Notes under the pieces: model-generated
What the model saw: only the letters and a program-made list of their open reading frames with translations
The model's database searches: none
Told to the model about the DNA's origin: nothing
Translations under genes and position numbers: made by a program
In this document: positions 26,501 to 34,483 of the stretch, in pieces
Numbering within the stretch: position 1 is the stretch's first letter
Layout of the letters: each line of letters opens with the position of its first letter
Assembly: GCA_934647945.1 (NCBI GenBank)
Contig: CAKUFK010000014.1
Span: forward strand, 17,093-81,092
Direction of reading: 5' to 3'
DNA: 64,000 nucleotides
Source of the DNA: an uncultured Eubacteriales bacterium
Lineage (GTDB): Bacteria > Bacillota > Clostridia > Oscillospirales > Acutalibacteraceae

Positions 26501-28304
26501 TGAGGATGAGATCCTCCAGGCCCGCAGCAGCGGCGCGGACGGTGAAAAGGGTGTCTTCCTCACATGTCAGCGTGTAGTTGTCCGCTCGGAACCCGTCCCC
26601 ATCCGCCAGCGCGAGGCTGCCGGAATCGATGGCATAGCGGCCTGGCGCTTCGCCGCTTTCTCTGGAGAGCGCCCCGGTGAAGGCCGGCGTTTCCCCGGGT
26701 ATCGCTCCCCGATAGGTATAACGCAGTTCCGGGTCCGCCTGGCCGGTGAATTTTTCCTGATCCGGCAGCGGGACGACGGTCAGGCCGGCCCGGCCGATCA
26801 GCAGCTCGGCTTGTCCATAGTACGGATACCAGCCGTTCTGTTCGGCGCGGTAATAGATGGTGTATCTGCCGGCATTCCGGTAGGAGGGCGGGGTGTCCCC
26901 ATAGGGGCCGGACGGCGCCGCGGCATATGTGACCGTCACCCCGGCGGGCGCCTGGATCGCGATCGTGTGGTCCAGGCCGTCGTACGGCCCGTTTTCCGGG
27001 GAGACGGCGAAGTCATCGGCGCCGAACATGCTCAGCAGCTCGAAGGTCAGCGCCTCCGACGGATCGGACGCGAATGTGGTGCCGGTGGCGGGGACGCGGG
27101 TGATGAGAGAATAGGTCCGCCCAGGGATCAGGCCCTCAAAAACCACATGGGGCGGATTGCCCTCCGCTACCCGCCAACTGGCGCCTCCGTCGAGTGAATA
27201 GACCTGTCCCGCAACCCCGCTGACAGTCAGGGTGTCGCCCGCGATGGCGATATCCGAACCGCCGCCGGGCAGGGAGGACGGTCCGGAAGGGGCGGCGGGC
27301 TTCGCGGGCTTTTCGCCAACGGCGATCAGACGGGGAGGGGCGTCCCCGGATAGGGGCACCAGCAGGATATCCCGGCCGAACAGGCGGTAAGCGCCCCCGT
27401 CGTCATCGGTCCCGGCCAAGGGGATTTCCCCTTTGGCGTCGGCCGTGACGGAATAGATGTCGTCACCCGCCGTGATCGTGTATGTCGCGGCGGGATCGAG
27501 ATTGATCAGGGTTTCCGCTTCGAAATCGATGGCGGAGCGGGCCGGCTCGAAATTCAGGCAGCCGGCCTTGAGGAGCACGGCGGAGTCGAAGGCGTTGTCG
27601 ATGACGTCGCCGATGGCGATCTTGACCTTCACCCGCTGCCCGGGCGTCACCGGCCTCGAACAGGTGAGCACGGTGGAAATGCCGTTGAACCCGCTCCGCT
27701 CAAAATCAGGGTCGGGCAGGAAACGGTTGGAAGCCTTGAGGTTCTGGATGGTCACCGGGCTCCCGTCGGGAAGCAGGGCGATGTTTTCACCGTCGATAAA
27801 GAGGCCGAACACGTCGTTATACGGTTCATCCTGCTCGAATTCGCTGGAGGCGAAAACATACTGAAAGTTGAGCAGGTCGCCGGTGGCGATAAGTTCGAAT
27901 TCCAGGACGGCCGTGTCCTTGGTGGCGGCACCGCCGTTGAGACGGGTGAGGTCGCCGTCGGGCTGGTTCTGTACAGAGGGAAACCCCTTGCTGGCAGGGT
28001 CTCCCGGATTAAAATCGGCCGCGGCGTCTCCCGTGCTCAGGATAACGCCCCCGTCCAGCCCGGTCAGCCCGGCCGCATCGGAAAAGGTTCCGATCTGGCA
28101 TTTATCGGAACAGGTGGCCACGGCGCTGCCTTCAGTGGAGGCAAGAGGCGCCGACAGCAGATAATCGGCCAGCGCCGCGGCCTCCAGTCCTGTGGAAACG
28201 GTGAGGCCGGCCCGTGTCTGTGCCGACGTGGAAAACGGCGCCGCTCCGAGCAGTACGGCGCCGACGGTCAAAAGCGCCGCTATCCGGCTTGTCCATCCCT
28301 TCAT
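23574..28304 (-). CDS. Giant exported choice-of-anchor-L/Ig-like surface protein
   Basis: The protein has 1576 residues. A signal peptide ends about residue 28 (AAPFSTSAQT). Residues about 35-255 form a choice-of-anchor-L-like domain (GGVILSTGDAADF-type motif, FASSEFEQDEPYNDVFGLF, CSRPVTPGQRVKVKIAIGD). Next come an MBG-type domain near 510-590 (QEKFTGQADPELRYTYRGAIPG) and several Ig-like or cadherin-like repeats. The repeats share the pattern D-x-x-x-P-x-V, then GGYT, then W. A further Ig-like region contains LSYQWYRNGQVLEGA. The C-terminus has one hydrophobic segment and a basic tail (KGKKKVPLRRN) in place of an LPXTG motif. The product is probably cell-surface adhesive or matrix protein. 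Start 28304 has GGGAGGA upstream and a consensus-like promoter. Confidence 0.85.
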   Translation of the reverse strand: MKGWTSRIAALLTVGAVLLGAAPFSTSAQTRAGLTVSTGLEAAALADYLLSAPLASTEGSAVATCSDKCQIGTFSDAAGLTGLDGGVILSTGDAAADFNPGDPASKGFPSVQNQPDGDLTRLNGGAATKDTAVLEFELIATGDLLNFQYVFASSEFEQDEPYNDVFGLFIDGENIALLPDGSPVTIQNLKASNRFLPDPDFERSGFNGISTVLTCSRPVTPGQRVKVKIAIGDVIDNAFDSAVLLKAGCLNFEPARSAIDFEAETLINLDPAATYTITAGDDIYSVTADAKGEIPLAGTDDDGGAYRLFGRDILLVPLSGDAPPRLIAVGEKPAKPAAPSGPSSLPGGGSDIAIAGDTLTVSGVAGQVYSLDGGASWRVAEGNPPHVVFEGLIPGRTYSLITRVPATGTTFASDPSEALTFELLSMFGADDFAVSPENGPYDGLDHTIAIQAPAGVTVTYAAAPSGPYGDTPPSYRNAGRYTIYYRAEQNGWYPYYGQAELLIGRAGLTVVPLPDQEKFTGQADPELRYTYRGAIPGETPAFTGALSRESGEAPGRYAIDSGSLALADGDGFRADNYTLTCEEDTLFTVRAAAAGLEDLILSPGAELSIRENPSAWNRAPIVLTPSNGYTRLSLDGSAWTDTLTLSSPGENQAASLYLQKPDGTIAQPITVYYNLDTEAPAGIRASYAPNRFFQFLHTVTFGLFFRETVTVTLTAEDSLSGVREFTYTLSDGRTGSTASSFRIDPQFIGSFIVTASDEAGNESAPVSFEAFAVDSEAPDVPTLSFGGYTPGQWTNTAVTVTVSGSSSLSGIKGYQVRTGNGPWQDMPALETAPATSEAPASVLSSILTADTDGETAYAFRAVSNNGLAGPATDPVVIAIDRTVPTVSVSAGGYTGGWTREDVTFTLSTVSSAPSSVVFEYSSDDGQTWHPLPGGILTLSQDICAAYRFRAVSEAGTAGEASPPIEVKIQKTPPPPAALVLAPEQPDGDDGWYVTNPTATITPPEPAGHPAPFTVYVQLYIGSVPIPALPFSSEAVLSLPGDGVYTLRVWTEDAAGNLSPVQTRTLSLDSAAPTGEILLAGQPGTASSPVPPCDFFRKEDVPVEITGNDGGDVSIAWQFLPLGRAPESDGWTPGNTLTLVPGQKGVVWARLTDRAGHMTLLCSRGTAVYSDASLASSSAFYSPDPSMPDHRDILIPLSWNGNTLDAIRLGDILLAEGTDYLIREDGVRLKKEALASFRDWPAKLALTIRPLDEPYAALPGNEAPVPMIFTVYNRVSAALPLLAEVPDGKMVYFTGEEAAPLRIQAVSPDGGTLSYQWYRNGQVLEGATQDHLIPSTAIPGVSVYTVSVTNTNADAEGQKTAVLQSPEMPVSILDLSLGSPVSEPGLPPLLSHPTLRELFPLALGGQDLLRLEQGGSLTLSFSIRPSRLTDAQKRAWEQHLEPETGGICLRLALDKTAVDAYGNEQTDELVYLSAPVRLTFAVPDSLQKSGRIFTLLSLDGDSWTLHSDLDSDTGTITIETDTLGEFALVYRDPSVSSPGTNAGGSVPLIRLAFWSSLTTALLAFWPKGKKKVPLRRN

Positions 28305-28360
28305 ATTTCATCCTCCCTTTTCGCATTCTCCCCAATTGGAAGAATCTGGTGAACGGCACC

Positions 28361-28390
28361 AGTATAGGAGAGCTGGAAAGGGAATGTCAA
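28361..28390 (-). promoter_or_regulatory. Sigma-A promoter of the giant surface protein
   Basis: TTGACA (28390-28385), an 18-base spacer and TATACT (28366-28361) are read on the minus strand, about 60 bases before the start codon. Confidence 0.8.
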
Positions 28391-28527
28391 TGAAAAAGAC
28401 TCGATATGGGAAAGATGCTCACAAAATATCTATTTGTGTGTTTTTGCCATAACACATGGGAAAAATTAGGCGATAAAGTACGAATTTTATAATGTGAATG
28501 ATTTTATCATTCTTATCATAAAACCAG

Positions 28528-28570
28528 GAAAAAACGCGGTGAAAGCAGCCCGGATGGGCCGCTTTCACCG
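28528..28570 (-). terminator. Terminator of the two-component/GNAT operon
   Basis: CGGTGAAAGC (28537-28546) pairs with GCTTTCACCG (28561-28570). On the minus strand the stem is followed by CGTTTTTT. The 28391-28527 stretch between this and the surface-protein promoter is AT-rich, with no gene seen. Confidence 0.85.
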
Positions 28571-28594
28571 TGATATTCCAAGCCTTTCAGCCTA

Positions 28595-29101
28595 TCAGGA
28601 TCGGTCCAAAACCAGGATGAGATGAGAGCCGGACCGGGCATAGGGACGGAAACCGCATTTTTCATAGCAGCGGATGGCCCGCGCGTTCCGCGCGTCGGGA
28701 TCCATTGTGATTTTCCGGGCCTGATTCTCTTCAAACAGAAAATGGGTCATGGCCCGCAGTGCGAGGGTGCCGATGCCCCTGTCCCGGAATCGATCCTCCC
28801 CGATGAGCAGATCGATCCCCCAGACGCCGTCCCCGTGATCCCGGATGGGATAGAATTGGATATAGCCGACAGGCGTCCCGTCCGCCAAAATGAAACAGGG
28901 ATGGACCTCCTCTTCCAGAAGAGAGGGGACGCGGTATTTCTTCACCACGTCTTCCAAGGACGGCGGGACGGGAAAATCGTCGGCGCCGTACCATTTCCGG
29001 ACCGCGGGATTGCAGAGCCAGGTTTTGAGCCGGGCATAATCCTCCCGGGCATCGGCCATCCCCCGGAACGTCAGGGATGGCGGGGCCTTCCTATTGTTCA
29101 C
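28595..29101 (-). CDS. GNAT acetyltransferase (AAC(6')-like branch)
   Basis: The 168-residue protein starts at a GTG (29101) with AGGAGG eight bases upstream. The layout is that of Acetyltransf_8-type GNATs: WLCNPAVRKWYGADD at the N-terminus, CFILADGTPVGYIQFYP, and the acetyl-CoA loop region FRDRGIGTLALRAM. DARNARAIRCYEKCGFRPY follows. That branch includes aminoglycoside 6'-N-acetyltransferases, but housekeeping members are common and the substrate cannot be predicted. It lies 15 bases after the sensor kinase gene, so it is co-transcribed and may be an output of that two-component system. Confidence 0.8.
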   Translation of the reverse strand: MNNRKAPPSLTFRGMADAREDYARLKTWLCNPAVRKWYGADDFPVPPSLEDVVKKYRVPSLLEEEVHPCFILADGTPVGYIQFYPIRDHGDGVWGIDLLIGEDRFRDRGIGTLALRAMTHFLFEENQARKITMDPDARNARAIRCYEKCGFRPYARSGSHLILVLDRS

Positions 29102-29116
29102 ACCGGCCGCCTCCTG

Positions 29117-30610
29117 TCAGATGGATTCGGCGGGCGGCCCGGCCTGCTCGAGCTCGATATAGAATTCCACGCCCGTCCGGTCGCCGTCCTGGCGGTTGAA
29201 GACGCCGCAGGGCATCCGGTGAGCCCGCATGATCGCCGCGACGACCGACAGGCCGATGCCGGTACCGCCGTAAGCGCGGGTGCGGGCCTTGTCCACCTTG
29301 TAAAAGCTTTCCCATATATGAGGCAGATCGGCGGGCGGGATACAGGCGCCGTCGTTGTAAACCGAGATGCGCACCCGTTCGTCACCGGCCCGCCGGATGA
29401 CGCCCGATACCACCCCGCCGTCCCGCACATGGTGCAGCGCGTTGGAGAGGTAGTTGGAGAGGACGTTCTCGATGAGGAAGGCGTCGGCGCGCACGAAAAC
29501 CGGCCGGTCGGCCGGCAGGGTGAGCTGGGCGTGCTTTTCCTCGAACAGGATGGCGTTTTTCCGCATGAGGTTGCCCAGCAGCTCGGCGATGTCGAAGGCT
29601 TCCGGCTCCAGTTGGCTGCTGCCGTCCTCGAGCTGCATGAGCAGGGTCATCTTTTTGATCATCTGGGACATTTTCTGGGATTCGTCCTCGATGACCCCAC
29701 AGTAATACTCCCGGTTGCCGGTGCCGGCGGCGATATCCTCCCGCAGCCCCTCGGCGTAGGCCTGGATCAGGGCGATGGGGGTCTTGAGCTCGTGGGAGAC
29801 ATTGGAAATGAAGGCGCGCCTCGCCTCGTTCTGCCGCGTTTTTTCTTCCACATCGCGGGATAGGCGGCTGTTGGCGTCCTGCAGTTCCCGGATGGTGCGC
29901 TCAAGGGTGTCGGACATGGTATTGAGGCTGTTGCCGAGGTCAGCCAGCTCGTCCTTTCCGCGGCCGGTATACCGCTCGCTGAAATCCAGGCGGGCCACAT
30001 TTTGGGCCAGATGGGACAGGCGCCGGATCGGACGGATGAAGCTGCGGGCGGCGAGGCAGACGATGAGGACGCTGATCAGCAGGGTGACCGCCCCGGAAAA
30101 CAGCAGGAACCGGTTGGAGATGGCGATGCTCTCCTCAATCGCGGCCACGGGGGTCTGGATGAGGATATACTCCCCGGAATGCAGGCGGCCGTACAGCTTG
30201 ATGGAGCGGGACTGGAGGTAATCCTCGGGAATGGAGAGGCTTTTTTCCTCTTCCACGACCTGATAGGTCCCGGGAGACATGTCGAAATACGGGACCTGTA
30301 TAAAGCCGGCGGTCCGGTTCTGAAAATCGTAAATCATGCGGCGGGTGTTCCAGATCAGGGTGAACATGTTGCTGGTCTGGGCGAGATCGTCCATGGCGCG
30401 GCGAAACGCCTCGTCGTCGTCCTGGATGAGGCGGTCCGCCTGGACGTATGCCTCCTCGAGGCCCTGCTTTTTCTGCTGGGTATAAAAGGACTGGAGGACG
30501 AAATTGTTGAGCAGCCAGTTGAACAGGAGGAGGAGCAGGATGCACAGCACCATCGCAGCCGTGATCTTCCACAGGACCGAGTGCAGGCCCTTGCGCTGTT
30601 TCGCTTCCAT
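29117..30610 (-). CDS. Sensor histidine kinase
   Basis: The protein has 497 residues. Two membrane segments (about 14-36 and 168-190) enclose an extracytoplasmic sensor of roughly 130 residues. A HAMP domain follows (RPIRRLSHLAQNVARLDF), then HisKA with the phosphorylated His273 in FISNVSHELKTPIAL. A HATPase domain with N, G1 and G2 boxes (ENVLSNYLSNALHHV, YGGTGIGLSVV) completes the protein. It is 12 bases downstream of its OmpR-type response regulator gene. The signal is unknown. Downstream on the same transcript is a GNAT gene. Confidence 0.93.
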   Translation of the reverse strand: MEAKQRKGLHSVLWKITAAMVLCILLLLLFNWLLNNFVLQSFYTQQKKQGLEEAYVQADRLIQDDDEAFRRAMDDLAQTSNMFTLIWNTRRMIYDFQNRTAGFIQVPYFDMSPGTYQVVEEEKSLSIPEDYLQSRSIKLYGRLHSGEYILIQTPVAAIEESIAISNRFLLFSGAVTLLISVLIVCLAARSFIRPIRRLSHLAQNVARLDFSERYTGRGKDELADLGNSLNTMSDTLERTIRELQDANSRLSRDVEEKTRQNEARRAFISNVSHELKTPIALIQAYAEGLREDIAAGTGNREYYCGVIEDESQKMSQMIKKMTLLMQLEDGSSQLEPEAFDIAELLGNLMRKNAILFEEKHAQLTLPADRPVFVRADAFLIENVLSNYLSNALHHVRDGGVVSGVIRRAGDERVRISVYNDGACIPPADLPHIWESFYKVDKARTRAYGGTGIGLSVVAAIMRAHRMPCGVFNRQDGDRTGVEFYIELEQAGPPAESI

Positions 30611-30622
30611 AGACAGCCCTTT

Positions 30623-31318
30623 CTATGCTTCGAATTTGTATCCGATCCCCCGGATGGTGCGGATATGGTCGCCGTATTCACCGAGCTTGCCGCGCAGCTT
30701 TTTGATGTGGGTGTCCACTGTCCGGGCGTCCCCGTAATAATCATAGCGCCACACGTTGTCGAGGATTTTGTCCCGGGACAGGGCCATGCCGGCGTTGTTC
30801 ATCAGGTAGAGCAGCAGCTCGAATTCCGTATAGGTCAGTTCGACCGGTTCGCCGTCCACCCGGACCACCCGTCCGGCCGTATCGACCGATAAGCCGGAGG
30901 GCAGGGCGGGGGAGGCGGTGGTGCCCGGGGCGGAACGCCGCCGCAGGACGGCTTCGATCCGCGCGGCCAGGATTTTCAGGCTGAAGGGCTTGGAGATGTA
31001 TTCGTCGACGCCCAGCCCGAAGCCCTGCAGTTCGTCTTCCTCTTCCGCTTTGGCGGTGAGCATGATGATGGGCACCGCGCTTTTTGCCCGGATGTGCCGG
31101 CATACCTCGAACCCGTCCATGCGCGGCATCATTACGTCGAGCAGGACGAGGTCGGGGGAACCGGCTTCAAAGCGTTCGAGCGCTTCGACGCCGTCGCCGG
31201 CCTCGTCGGTCTCATAGCCTTTGATATGCAGATAATCGGCGATGACGCGGCGCATCCGCGTCTCGTCGTCCACGATCAGGATGGTGGTTTTCGCAGTGTC
31301 CGGGGACGGGTGGGCCAT
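30623..31318 (-). CDS. OmpR/PhoB-family response regulator
   Basis: The 231-residue protein has a receiver domain with acidic pair DDET, phosphoacceptor Asp61 in LVLLDVMMPRMDG, a conserved Thr/Ala in MLTAKAE and Lys in YISKPFS. A winged-helix effector domain follows (ELTYTEFELLLYLMNN, then VWRYDYYGDARTVDTHIKKLR). Upstream on the same strand, at 31384-31401, lies a TTCACAG/TTCACAC direct repeat. It could be its own binding site, a weak suggestion only. It is the first gene of the regulator-kinase-GNAT operon. Confidence 0.93.
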   Translation of the reverse strand: MAHPSPDTAKTTILIVDDETRMRRVIADYLHIKGYETDEAGDGVEALERFEAGSPDLVLLDVMMPRMDGFEVCRHIRAKSAVPIIMLTAKAEEEDELQGFGLGVDEYISKPFSLKILAARIEAVLRRRSAPGTTASPALPSGLSVDTAGRVVRVDGEPVELTYTEFELLLYLMNNAGMALSRDKILDNVWRYDYYGDARTVDTHIKKLRGKLGEYGDHIRTIRGIGYKFEA

Positions 31319-31485
31319 GTCGGTCTCTCCTTTCGGGCGGATACGGGTATCCGTGTGTTTTAGTGTAACCGATGATTATGTACGCTGTGTGAACTGTGAA
31401 AGATACGGTGACAAAGGCCGCACGGGATGGGTCCAGTATAGCATATCCCACGGAAAATGGACAGGGGGAAGGGGAAAGCCTGATT

Positions 31486-31518
31486 AAAAAAATCCCCCGG
31501 GTTCCGCAGAACCCGGGG
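31486..31518 (-). terminator. Terminator of gdhA
   Basis: CCCCGGGTTC (31495-31504) pairs with GAACCCGGGG (31509-31518) around a 4-base loop. On the minus strand the stem is followed by TTTTTTT. It lies 17 bases after the gdhA stop. Confidence 0.92.
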
Positions 31519-31535
31519 AGGTTATCCCGAACGGA

Positions 31536-32867
31536 TCAGACCACGCCCTGCGCCATCATGGCGTCGGCGACTTTTACGAAACCGGCGATGTTGGCGCCCA
31601 TGACGTAGTTGCCCTTGCAGCCGTATTTTTCGGCCGCGGCGTAGGCGTTCTGATGGATGCCTTTCATGATGCCGTGGAGTTTCTCGTCCACTTCCTCGAA
31701 GCTCCAGCTCAGCCGCATGGAGTTCTGGCTCATTTCCAGGGCGGATGTGGCCACGCCGCCGGCGTTGGCCGCCTTGCCGGGGCCGAAGGCCACGCCGTTC
31801 TGCTGCAGGTATTCGGTCGCCTCCAGGGTGGTGGGCATGTTGGCGCCCTCGGCCACCACCTTGACGCCGTTTTTCACCAGCAGCTTCGCGTCGTCGAGCA
31901 GCAGCTCGTTCTGGGTCGCGCAGGGCAGGGCGATGTCGCAGGGAACGCTCCAGATGCCCTTGCCTTCGTGGTATTCGGCGGAGGGACGGGCGTCGGCGTA
32001 TTCCTTGATCCGGCCGCGGCGGACCTCTTTGATCTCCTTGACCAGAGCGAGGTCGATGCCGTCCTTGTCATACACCCAGCCGTTGGAATCGCTCAGGGCC
32101 ACGACCTTGGCGCCGAGGGATTGGGCCTTTTCGGTTGCGTAGATGGCCACGTTGCCGGAGCCGGAAACCACGACAGTCTTTCCCTTGAAGGAATCACCCA
32201 TGACCTTCAGCATTTCCTCGGTGAAATACACCAGGCCGTAGCCGGTCGCCTGGGTGCGGGCCAGAGAGCCGCCGTAGGTCAGGCCTTTGCCGGTGAGCAC
32301 GCCCTCATACCGGTTGGTCAGGCGCTTGTACTGGCCGAAGAGATACCCGATCTCCCGGGCGCCCACGCCGATATCGCCGGCGGGTACGTCGGTGTCCGCA
32401 CCGATGTGGCGGTACAGCTCGGTCATGAAGCTCTGGCAGAACCGCATGACCTCATTGTCCGACTTGCCCTTGGGATCGAAATCGGATCCCCCCTTGCCTC
32501 CGCCGATGGGCAGGCCGGTCAGGGAGTTTTTGAAGATCTGCTCGAAGCCCAGGAACTTGATGATGCCCAGGTTGACCGACGGATGCAGCCGCAGCCCACC
32601 CTTGTAGGGGCCGATGGCGCTGTTGAACTGGACCCGGAAACCCCGGTTGACCTGTACGTTGCCCGCGTCGTCCACCCACGGGACCCGGAACATCACCACC
32701 CGTTCCGGCTCTACGAGCCGTTCGAGCAGGGCAGCCTTCTGGTACTGGGGATTGGCCTCGATGACCGGTTCCAGGGAGTGCAGGACCTCGGTAGCAGCCT
32801 GGATGAACTCCTCCTGGGCGGGGTTCTTGCGGATCAGCTCCGCAAGGACGGATTCGACATACGACAT
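31536..32867 (-). CDS. gdhA: NADP-specific glutamate dehydrogenase
   Basis: The enzyme links ammonia and 2-oxoglutarate to glutamate in the cytosol. The 443-residue protein has the catalytic lysine segment GGGKGGSDFDPKGKS and the substrate region YKGGLRLHPSVN. The dehydrogenase Rossmann fold is in VVVSGSGNVAIYATEKA. ATPCATQNELL-like residues (ALPCATQNEL) and EGANMPTT complete the family pattern. Start 32867 has AGGAGAGG upstream, and a good promoter precedes it. Its length is normal for the bacterial hexameric enzyme. It is divergent from the pyrimidine operon. Confidence 0.95.
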   Translation of the reverse strand: MSYVESVLAELIRKNPAQEEFIQAATEVLHSLEPVIEANPQYQKAALLERLVEPERVVMFRVPWVDDAGNVQVNRGFRVQFNSAIGPYKGGLRLHPSVNLGIIKFLGFEQIFKNSLTGLPIGGGKGGSDFDPKGKSDNEVMRFCQSFMTELYRHIGADTDVPAGDIGVGAREIGYLFGQYKRLTNRYEGVLTGKGLTYGGSLARTQATGYGLVYFTEEMLKVMGDSFKGKTVVVSGSGNVAIYATEKAQSLGAKVVALSDSNGWVYDKDGIDLALVKEIKEVRRGRIKEYADARPSAEYHEGKGIWSVPCDIALPCATQNELLLDDAKLLVKNGVKVVAEGANMPTTLEATEYLQQNGVAFGPGKAANAGGVATSALEMSQNSMRLSWSFEEVDEKLHGIMKGIHQNAYAAAEKYGCKGNYVMGANIAGFVKVADAMMAQGVV

Positions 32868-32913
32868 GGGACCCTCTCCTTTATTACAAGATGCAGCTTG
32901 ATCGCTGTTGCCT

Positions 32914-32942
32914 ATTATAATGGATAATCTGGTTTTTTGCAA
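32914..32942 (-). promoter_or_regulatory. Sigma-A promoter of gdhA
   Basis: TTGCAA (32942-32937), a 17-base spacer and TATAAT (32919-32914) are read on the minus strand. Confidence 0.8.
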
Positions 32943-33128
32943 GAACTTTGAACGAAACTTTCATAAAAAATTCATTATCGGGCTGGGCTCGTCGTGTTTT
33001 CGCCAAAATTTGATGGTTTTGAATGAGGGTTGTTGCGTTTGGATGAGGTTTGTCCGGTTCCTTCGGCTTTTTGTTGAAATACCGCAAGCTTTTTCATCGG
33101 CGGGGATGGATTTTTGTCAATGAAAGGA
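32943..33128. other. Divergent intergenic region between gdhA and pyrC
   Basis: The stretch is AT-rich DNA between two divergent promoters. No gene and no PyrR-type attenuator hairpin is evident. Confidence 0.5.
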
Positions 33129-33157
33129 TTGTAACCTTTTGGCAACTATGCTATACT
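33129..33157 (+). promoter_or_regulatory. Sigma-A promoter of the pyrimidine operon
   Basis: TTGTAA (33129-33134), a 17-base spacer and TATACT (33152-33157) lie about 33 bases before pyrC. The leader is too short for a PyrR attenuator, so any pyrimidine control must act otherwise. Confidence 0.75.
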
Positions 33158-33190
33158 ATACAGTTAGAAAGTCGAAGGGAGGCGGCCGGA

Positions 33191-34483
33191 ATGCCACAAT
33201 GGCTGATCCGCGGAGCGAGAATAACCGATCCGTCGCAGGGGCTGGAAAACGAACCGCTCGATCTGCTCGTGCGGGACGGGGTGATTGCCGATTTCGGCCG
33301 GTCCCTTTCCGCCGATGCCCGTGAGATCCGGGTGGATGGCTGCCTTCTGCTCCCCGGCCTCGTGGACGCGCACGTGCATCTGCGGGACCCGGGCCAGACC
33401 CATAAGGAGGATATCGAATCCGGCTGCCGGGCCGCCGCCGCCGGCGGGGTGACGTCGGTGGCCTGTATGCCGAACACCAGCCCGGCCTGTGACTGTCCGG
33501 ACGTGGTCCGGCAGATCCGGGACAAGGCGAAGGATGCGGCCGCGCGGGTCTATCCCGTCGCCGCCGTCACGGCATCGCTTGCAGGGGAACAGATGACGGA
33601 TTTTGCGGCGCTCAAAGCGGCGGGGGCCGTGGCCGTGTCCGACGACGGCCGTCCCGTTCCCACCGGGGCGATGATGAAGCGGGCGCTGGAAGAGGCGGCA
33701 TCCGCGGGGCTGCCGCTCCTGTCCCATAGCGAGGATTTGTCCATTGCGGCCGGCGGCATCATGCATGAGGGGAGCGTGTCCCGTTCTCTGGGAGTGCCGG
33801 GGATCCACCCGGCCGCCGAGGAGGCCGCAACGGCCCGGGAGATCGCCCTCGCCGCCGCGACCGGCTGCCCGGTGCATATCTGCCATGTCAGTACAAAGGG
33901 GAGCGTGGAGCTGCTTCGGGACGCCCGCCGCCGGGGCGTGCCGGTGACGGGGGAGACCGCGCCCCATTATATTGCCTTAACCGACGCGCAGCTTCTCAGC
34001 CGGGACGCCGATTACCGCATGAATCCGCCGCTGCGTTCTGAGCAAGATGTAGCGGCGGTTTTGCAGGGCTTAAAGGACGGTACCCTGACCGTCATCGCCA
34101 CCGATCACGCCCCCCATGCCCCGGAGGAGAAAGCCGATTTTGTGAAGGCTCCCAACGGCGCGGTGGGCCTGGAAACCTCCCTTGCGGTCTGTTATACCAA
34201 GCTGGTCGTGCCGGGGCTGCTCACCTTGTCCGAACTGGTTACGCTCATGGCCTGGAATCCGGCCCGGCTGCTCCGTGTCCCGGGCGGCACCCTGCAAAAG
34301 GGCGCACCTGCCGACCTGATCCTGTTCGATCCGGCGGCGCACTGGACCGTCCGTCCGGACAAGCTCCACGGCAAATCCCGGAATACCCCCTTTAAGGGGA
34401 TGGCTTTGACAGGCAAGGTTAGGTTCACCATGCTGGGCGGCCGGGTGGTCTTTGCGGAAGGAGCGGCGTCATGGACAAGCTGA
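33191..34483 (+). CDS. pyrC: Dihydroorotase
   Basis: The enzyme cyclises N-carbamoyl-aspartate to dihydroorotate, the third step of UMP synthesis. The 430-residue class I enzyme has metal-binding DAHVHLRDPGQTHKEDI near residue 57. CMPNTSPACD, HICHVSTKGS, GETAPHY and the metal/catalytic ATDHAPHAPEEK follow. Start 33191 has GGGAGG about ten bases upstream, and upstream in-frame ATGs fall in or before the promoter. It opens the operon and overlaps rmuC by 13 bases. The aspartate transcarbamylase gene (pyrB) that would precede it biochemically is not in the window. Confidence 0.94.
   Translation: MPQWLIRGARITDPSQGLENEPLDLLVRDGVIADFGRSLSADAREIRVDGCLLLPGLVDAHVHLRDPGQTHKEDIESGCRAAAAGGVTSVACMPNTSPACDCPDVVRQIRDKAKDAAARVYPVAAVTASLAGEQMTDFAALKAAGAVAVSDDGRPVPTGAMMKRALEEAASAGLPLLSHSEDLSIAAGGIMHEGSVSRSLGVPGIHPAAEEAATAREIALAAATGCPVHICHVSTKGSVELLRDARRRGVPVTGETAPHYIALTDAQLLSRDADYRMNPPLRSEQDVAAVLQGLKDGTLTVIATDHAPHAPEEKADFVKAPNGAVGLETSLAVCYTKLVVPGLLTLSELVTLMAWNPARLLRVPGGTLQKGAPADLILFDPAAHWTVRPDKLHGKSRNTPFKGMALTGKVRFTMLGGRVVFAEGAASWTS

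Noticed and set aside
28595..29101. Calling the GNAT an aminoglycoside resistance gene
   Set aside because: Only general resemblance to the AAC(6') branch is visible, and many such GNATs have other substrates.
32868..33190. PyrR attenuator or uracil-sensing leader before pyrC
   Set aside because: The leader from the predicted start to pyrC is only about 30 bases, and no antiterminator/terminator hairpins are present.
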